Assembly: GCF_009696445.1 (NCBI RefSeq)
Contig: NZ_VULZ01000007.1
Coordinates: 96,594 to 160,593, forward strand
Source: Porcincola intestinalis
Lineage (GTDB): Bacteria > Bacillota > Clostridia > Lachnospirales > Lachnospiraceae
Direction: 5' to 3'
DNA: 64,000 nucleotides
Numbering within the stretch: position 1 is the first letter of the stretch; every line of letters begins with the position of its first letter. The translations under genes and the position numbers were made by a program. Below are positions 61,873 to 64,000 of the stretch, piece after piece. The notes under the pieces were generated by a model, which saw only the letters and a list, made by a program, of their open reading frames with translations, did no database searches and was not told the origin of the DNA.

Positions 61873-61885
61873 GGAATCATTTTAA
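61865..61885 (+). repeat. Array intergenic motif, copy 3
   Basis: AACGCCCCGGAATCATTTTA, ending 15 bases before array gene 7; its first part forms one arm of the hairpin at 61854-61872. Confidence 0.7.
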
Positions 61886-61900
61886 ATGGGGGATAAAGCA

Positions 61901-62575
61901 ATGACACGATATATTATCACGCACGGGAAGAAAACAGAATCGAAGAAGATCGTCAGCATGTATACATATTCTGTAGAACTGGCGGAGTCGCCTGAACAGG
62001 CAGCTGCACAATACGCAGAGAAGCATCCGGATGAGGTTGTGCATTACGCGCGCGAGGCGACAGCATACGACCGAGACATGCTAGGCCTGGGATATCTCAC
62101 AGACGATGAATGTGCGGCCCAAATGATCGCGCTTCAGGACATGTATGCACATGACAAGACAGAGCTTTCAGCCGTTGAGAAGCGCCTTATGGAATATACC
62201 CCCGAGGAGTTTTCTGCTCATGCGGCTTATCAGAAATCCCGGCAGTTTGAGTCGCAGAACGCAGACGGTGTATTTATCGGTGATATTTACTATACTGAAT
62301 GGGGCTACGATCAAACCAACGTTGACTTTTATCAGGTAGTACAGCTTAAGGGCAAGCACACCGCCGTGCTCCGCCAGCTGGAAGCCAAACGCGGCTTGTC
62401 GGGAACAAGCTACAACGGCCTGACGCGCCCGATCCGTAATGCATTCAAAGCTAATACTAAACCGATCACCGTCCGGACAAAATACGAAAATCACGAGCTG
62501 ACTATGCGTATCGAGAGAAATTACCTCAGACTCGCAGAATTTGGCAAGCTGTACAGTTATTCGGTTGGGGCGTAA
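61901..62575 (+). CDS. Mobile-element protein of unknown function (array gene 7)
   Basis: A 224-residue protein. The middle contains DIYYTEWGYDQTNVDFYQVVQL, a segment that recurs in uncharacterised plasmid and phage proteins of gut bacteria. ATG 61901 has GGGGGA seven bases upstream. The N-terminus (YIITHGKKTESKK) and helical 40-120 region show no known motif. Confidence 0.78.
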   Translation: MTRYIITHGKKTESKKIVSMYTYSVELAESPEQAAAQYAEKHPDEVVHYAREATAYDRDMLGLGYLTDDECAAQMIALQDMYAHDKTELSAVEKRLMEYTPEEFSAHAAYQKSRQFESQNADGVFIGDIYYTEWGYDQTNVDFYQVVQLKGKHTAVLRQLEAKRGLSGTSYNGLTRPIRNAFKANTKPITVRTKYENHELTMRIERNYLRLAEFGKLYSYSVGA

Positions 62576-62594
62576 GCCCCTTCCGTGCTATGAT
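62565..62594 (+). promoter_or_regulatory. Possible internal promoter before genes 8-9
   Basis: TTGGGG and TATGAT with an 18-base spacer overlap a GGGGC/GCCCC hairpin at the end of gene 7. The -35 is poor. Confidence 0.35.
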
Positions 62595-62616
62595 ATATGC
62601 ACAGGAGGGAACAACC

Positions 62617-62808
62617 ATGGACGAGAGAAAACAGCATCAAATAGAAAGACAAAGCTCATGGCGAAAGCAAAATACAACTAGGCGTGAGATTCAATTTAAT
62701 AATATTAATGATCAAGATATTCTAAAGTGGCTTGATTCAAAAGGACGCGATGCCGCTGGATATATCCGGAAGCTTATCCGGGACGACATAAAGCGAAGCC
62801 AGGAATAA
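62617..62808 (+). CDS. Ribbon-helix-helix-like small protein (array gene 8)
   Basis: A 63-residue basic protein. The C-terminal half (REIQFNNINDQDILKWLDSKGRDAAGYIRKLIRDDIKRS) has the strand-helix-helix pattern of CopG/Arc-type DNA-binding dimers. GGAGGG lies seven bases before the ATG at 62617. Lying just upstream of the AcrVA2-like gene, and in an array whose promoter holds a palindrome, it is a candidate regulator of the array (inference). Confidence 0.75.
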   Translation: MDERKQHQIERQSSWRKQNTTRREIQFNNINDQDILKWLDSKGRDAAGYIRKLIRDDIKRSQE

Positions 62809-62853
62809 CGCCGCCGAATCATTTTGATTTGCGACGCCGCAGGATCATTTTAA
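62807..62853 (+). repeat. Array intergenic motif, copies 4 and 5 in tandem
   Basis: AACGCCGCCGAATCATTTTG (62807-62826) and GACGCCGCAGGATCATTTTA (62833-62852) fill the gap between genes 8 and 9 at a 26-base period. The first begins on the stop codon of gene 8. Confidence 0.8.
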
Positions 62854-62871
62854 GCACAGGATGGCAATTCC

Positions 62872-63948
62872 ATGAGTAAGAAAAAATATAGATGCGTTCC
62901 ATTGGATCTGATGCGCAAAGTGGAAGGCGAATACCCTGAAGCCTGGGATCAGATGGCGTATTTCCACTCACTACGCGGGAGTGAACCAGATATGCAGTGG
63001 CCGGAATGGTGTTATGCGCCTATGGCCGCCGCATCAGCAATTGTCACAAATGCCATGATCCCCGATTTTTCAGAAAAAGCATTTTTCGACATCTCATCGA
63101 TCTTCGCACTGGCTCCGTGGCGGTTAACCCGGCAAGTATACGCCATGGATGCTGATCTTGAACGGGAGCTGATTGATTCGGAACCAGCGACAAAGATCCC
63201 GACTGAGATTCTGCATCGCCTTCCGTACCAGAGCTTTTACGTGCAGACGGCAGATATATCTGTCTTCGGACATAAGATCGATGGTTTTTTCGTAACGCTG
63301 GAATACGACGTGAAAAACGGCGAGCATGAGCTTCGACTGCTGCCGGTGTCAGCAGACCTGTCGTTCATTCTTCCGCTGTCGCTGCACATCAACTGCGAGA
63401 CGATCGGTGAGGCGTTCGACCGGTACGAGGATGTAACTAACCAGCGTTCGCTGGAATTCCTGGGCGTTGAATATAAAAAGCTGGTAAATACTCCCATCAA
63501 AAAGATGGGAGTCGACGTTACCCGCCAGAGCGCGAAGGCAGCGATTCAGGAGCTGCTGCCCATCGTTGTATATATCTGCTCTACGGATAACGACATTCGG
63601 GAGCGGAAACCGGCGAAACCGAAACCGCCCGTAGTAACTGCTGCGAAGCCCCAACCGACACAGAAAACGGAGCCTGTAGCTAAGAAAATCAACTTCTGGG
63701 ATGTCGGTGTGAGGATCGGACCGGCGCTGAAAAAATATCACGAGCATCAGGTTGCGCGCGGATCCACGCATGAGGGATCGCACACACCAAAGCGGCCGCA
63801 CATCCGCAGGGCGCATTACCATTCATTCTGGACCGGGCATCGGAACGATGAGGCAAATCGAGAGCTGGTGGTGAAGTGGATCCCGCCGATCTTCGTCAAT
63901 GCCGAAGATGGCAGCGATGCGCCGGTGACGATCCACAGGGTAAAATAA
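62872..63948 (+). CDS. AcrVA2-like anti-CRISPR family protein (array gene 9)
   Basis: A 358-residue protein. An N-terminal domain (about 1-235, with LPYQSFYVQTADISVFGHKIDGFFVTLEYDV) is followed by a Lys/Pro linker and a C-terminal domain ending RPHIRRAHYHSFWTG...LVVKWIPPIFVN. The order and motifs recall AcrVA2 of Moraxella, which blocks Cas12a production, and the many AcrVA2-like proteins on plasmids. I judge this from memory of the family, so the function is inferred. Spacing to an AGGA element is ten bases. The gene ends just before the array terminator. Confidence 0.78.
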   Translation: MSKKKYRCVPLDLMRKVEGEYPEAWDQMAYFHSLRGSEPDMQWPEWCYAPMAAASAIVTNAMIPDFSEKAFFDISSIFALAPWRLTRQVYAMDADLERELIDSEPATKIPTEILHRLPYQSFYVQTADISVFGHKIDGFFVTLEYDVKNGEHELRLLPVSADLSFILPLSLHINCETIGEAFDRYEDVTNQRSLEFLGVEYKKLVNTPIKKMGVDVTRQSAKAAIQELLPIVVYICSTDNDIRERKPAKPKPPVVTAAKPQPTQKTEPVAKKINFWDVGVRIGPALKKYHEHQVARGSTHEGSHTPKRPHIRRAHYHSFWTGHRNDEANRELVVKWIPPIFVNAEDGSDAPVTIHRVK

Positions 63949-63952
63949 AAAA

Positions 63953-63977
63953 ACGGGGCATTACGCCCTGTTTTTTT
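63953..63977 (+). terminator. Terminator of the accessory gene array
   Basis: A 7-bp ACGGGGC/GCCCTGT stem (one G-U) with loop ATTAC is followed by seven T bases, five bases after the last stop. Confidence 0.92.
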
Positions 63978-64000
63978 ATTCCCAATCGGTCCATGGGGAA

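Larger units (their letters stand above)
57043..64000 (+). mobile_element. Left part of an integrated mobile element (plasmid/ICE/phage-like)
   Basis: From inside cpaF onwards the sequence loses similarity to ordinary clostridial genes. It starts AT-rich with inverted repeats, turns GC-rich and hairpin-dense, then carries small accessory genes typical of mobile elements: a J-like protein, a DUF3560-like protein, a ribbon-helix-helix protein and an AcrVA2-like protein. No integrase, Rep or relaxase lies inside the window, and the right end is not visible. Confidence 0.65.

Overview
The window reads as a chromosome segment of a Gram-positive anaerobe of the class Clostridia, most likely family Lachnospiraceae, with a fairly GC-rich genome. 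Evidence: the dnaB-rplI-gdpP order, an rpsF-ssb-rpsR operon, a BMP-type nucleoside ABC transporter, class II aldolase, a class B sortase, a Tad pilus locus with a DUF5702-type protein, strong AGGAGG ribosome binding sites and sigma-A promoters with 17-nt spacers. The genus cannot be fixed from the sequence.

Layout. 1-7.6 kb (minus): replicative helicase, ribosomal protein L9, c-di-AMP phosphodiesterase, and a fused GH13 glycosidase/glycogen branching enzyme whose two halves are joined by a repeat-encoded Lys/Ala/Pro linker. 8-13 kb: four-gene BMP/nucleoside-type ABC transporter operon. 13.2-19.2 kb: TrkA-TrkH potassium uptake with a large TPR/AAA protein. 19.5-24.7 kb: pyridoxal-type kinase, a decayed gene that keeps its promoter, RBS and terminator, an aconitase-family hydratase and aldolase. 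24.8-33 kb: giant surface protein, S18/SSB/S6, sirtuin, class B sortase. 33-42 kb: AsnRS, QueT with a preQ1-I riboswitch, an AraR-like regulator, two cell-surface proteins and a beta-CASP nuclease. 42-48 kb: HAD hydrolase, AEC transporter, then an FAD oxidoreductase/methyltransferase/hydrolase/MurG-like run. 48.1-53.8 kb: Tad pilin operon (Flp, DUF5702, TadE-like proteins, prepilin peptidase, FHA protein), then rhomboid, HIT and a CE2-like esterase.

At about 57.04 kb a cpaF/tadA ATPase gene is cut off just after its Walker A half, and the composition changes abruptly. From there to the end lies what looks like a mobile element (integrated plasmid, ICE or phage), with only its left part in view: an AT-rich end with inverted repeats, a GC-rich, hairpin-dense non-coding region, then one strong promoter with a perfect 14-bp palindrome in its spacer, driving a co-directional array of small accessory genes that ends in a terminator at 63.95-63.98 kb.

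The main discovery is in that array. Three gene-gene junctions carry what appear to be complete hammerhead self-cleaving ribozymes: a type II at 58263-58320 and type I at 59122-59184 and 60531-60593. All have the CUGANGA and GAAA core boxes, three stems and a UC cleavage site. The stem sequences differ between copies while pairing is kept, and one core contains the stop codon of the upstream gene. A recurring motif close to AACGCCGCNRAATCATTTTA follows both type I ribozymes and lies before two more genes. The array thus looks like a polycistronic mRNA cut into pieces by ribozymes. Two of its genes are also interrupted in ways that could be recoding or decay: an in-frame TAG followed by 96 open codons, and an A7-run frameshift in a DUF3560-like gene. 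The last gene resembles the AcrVA2 anti-CRISPR family and is preceded by a small ribbon-helix-helix-like protein.
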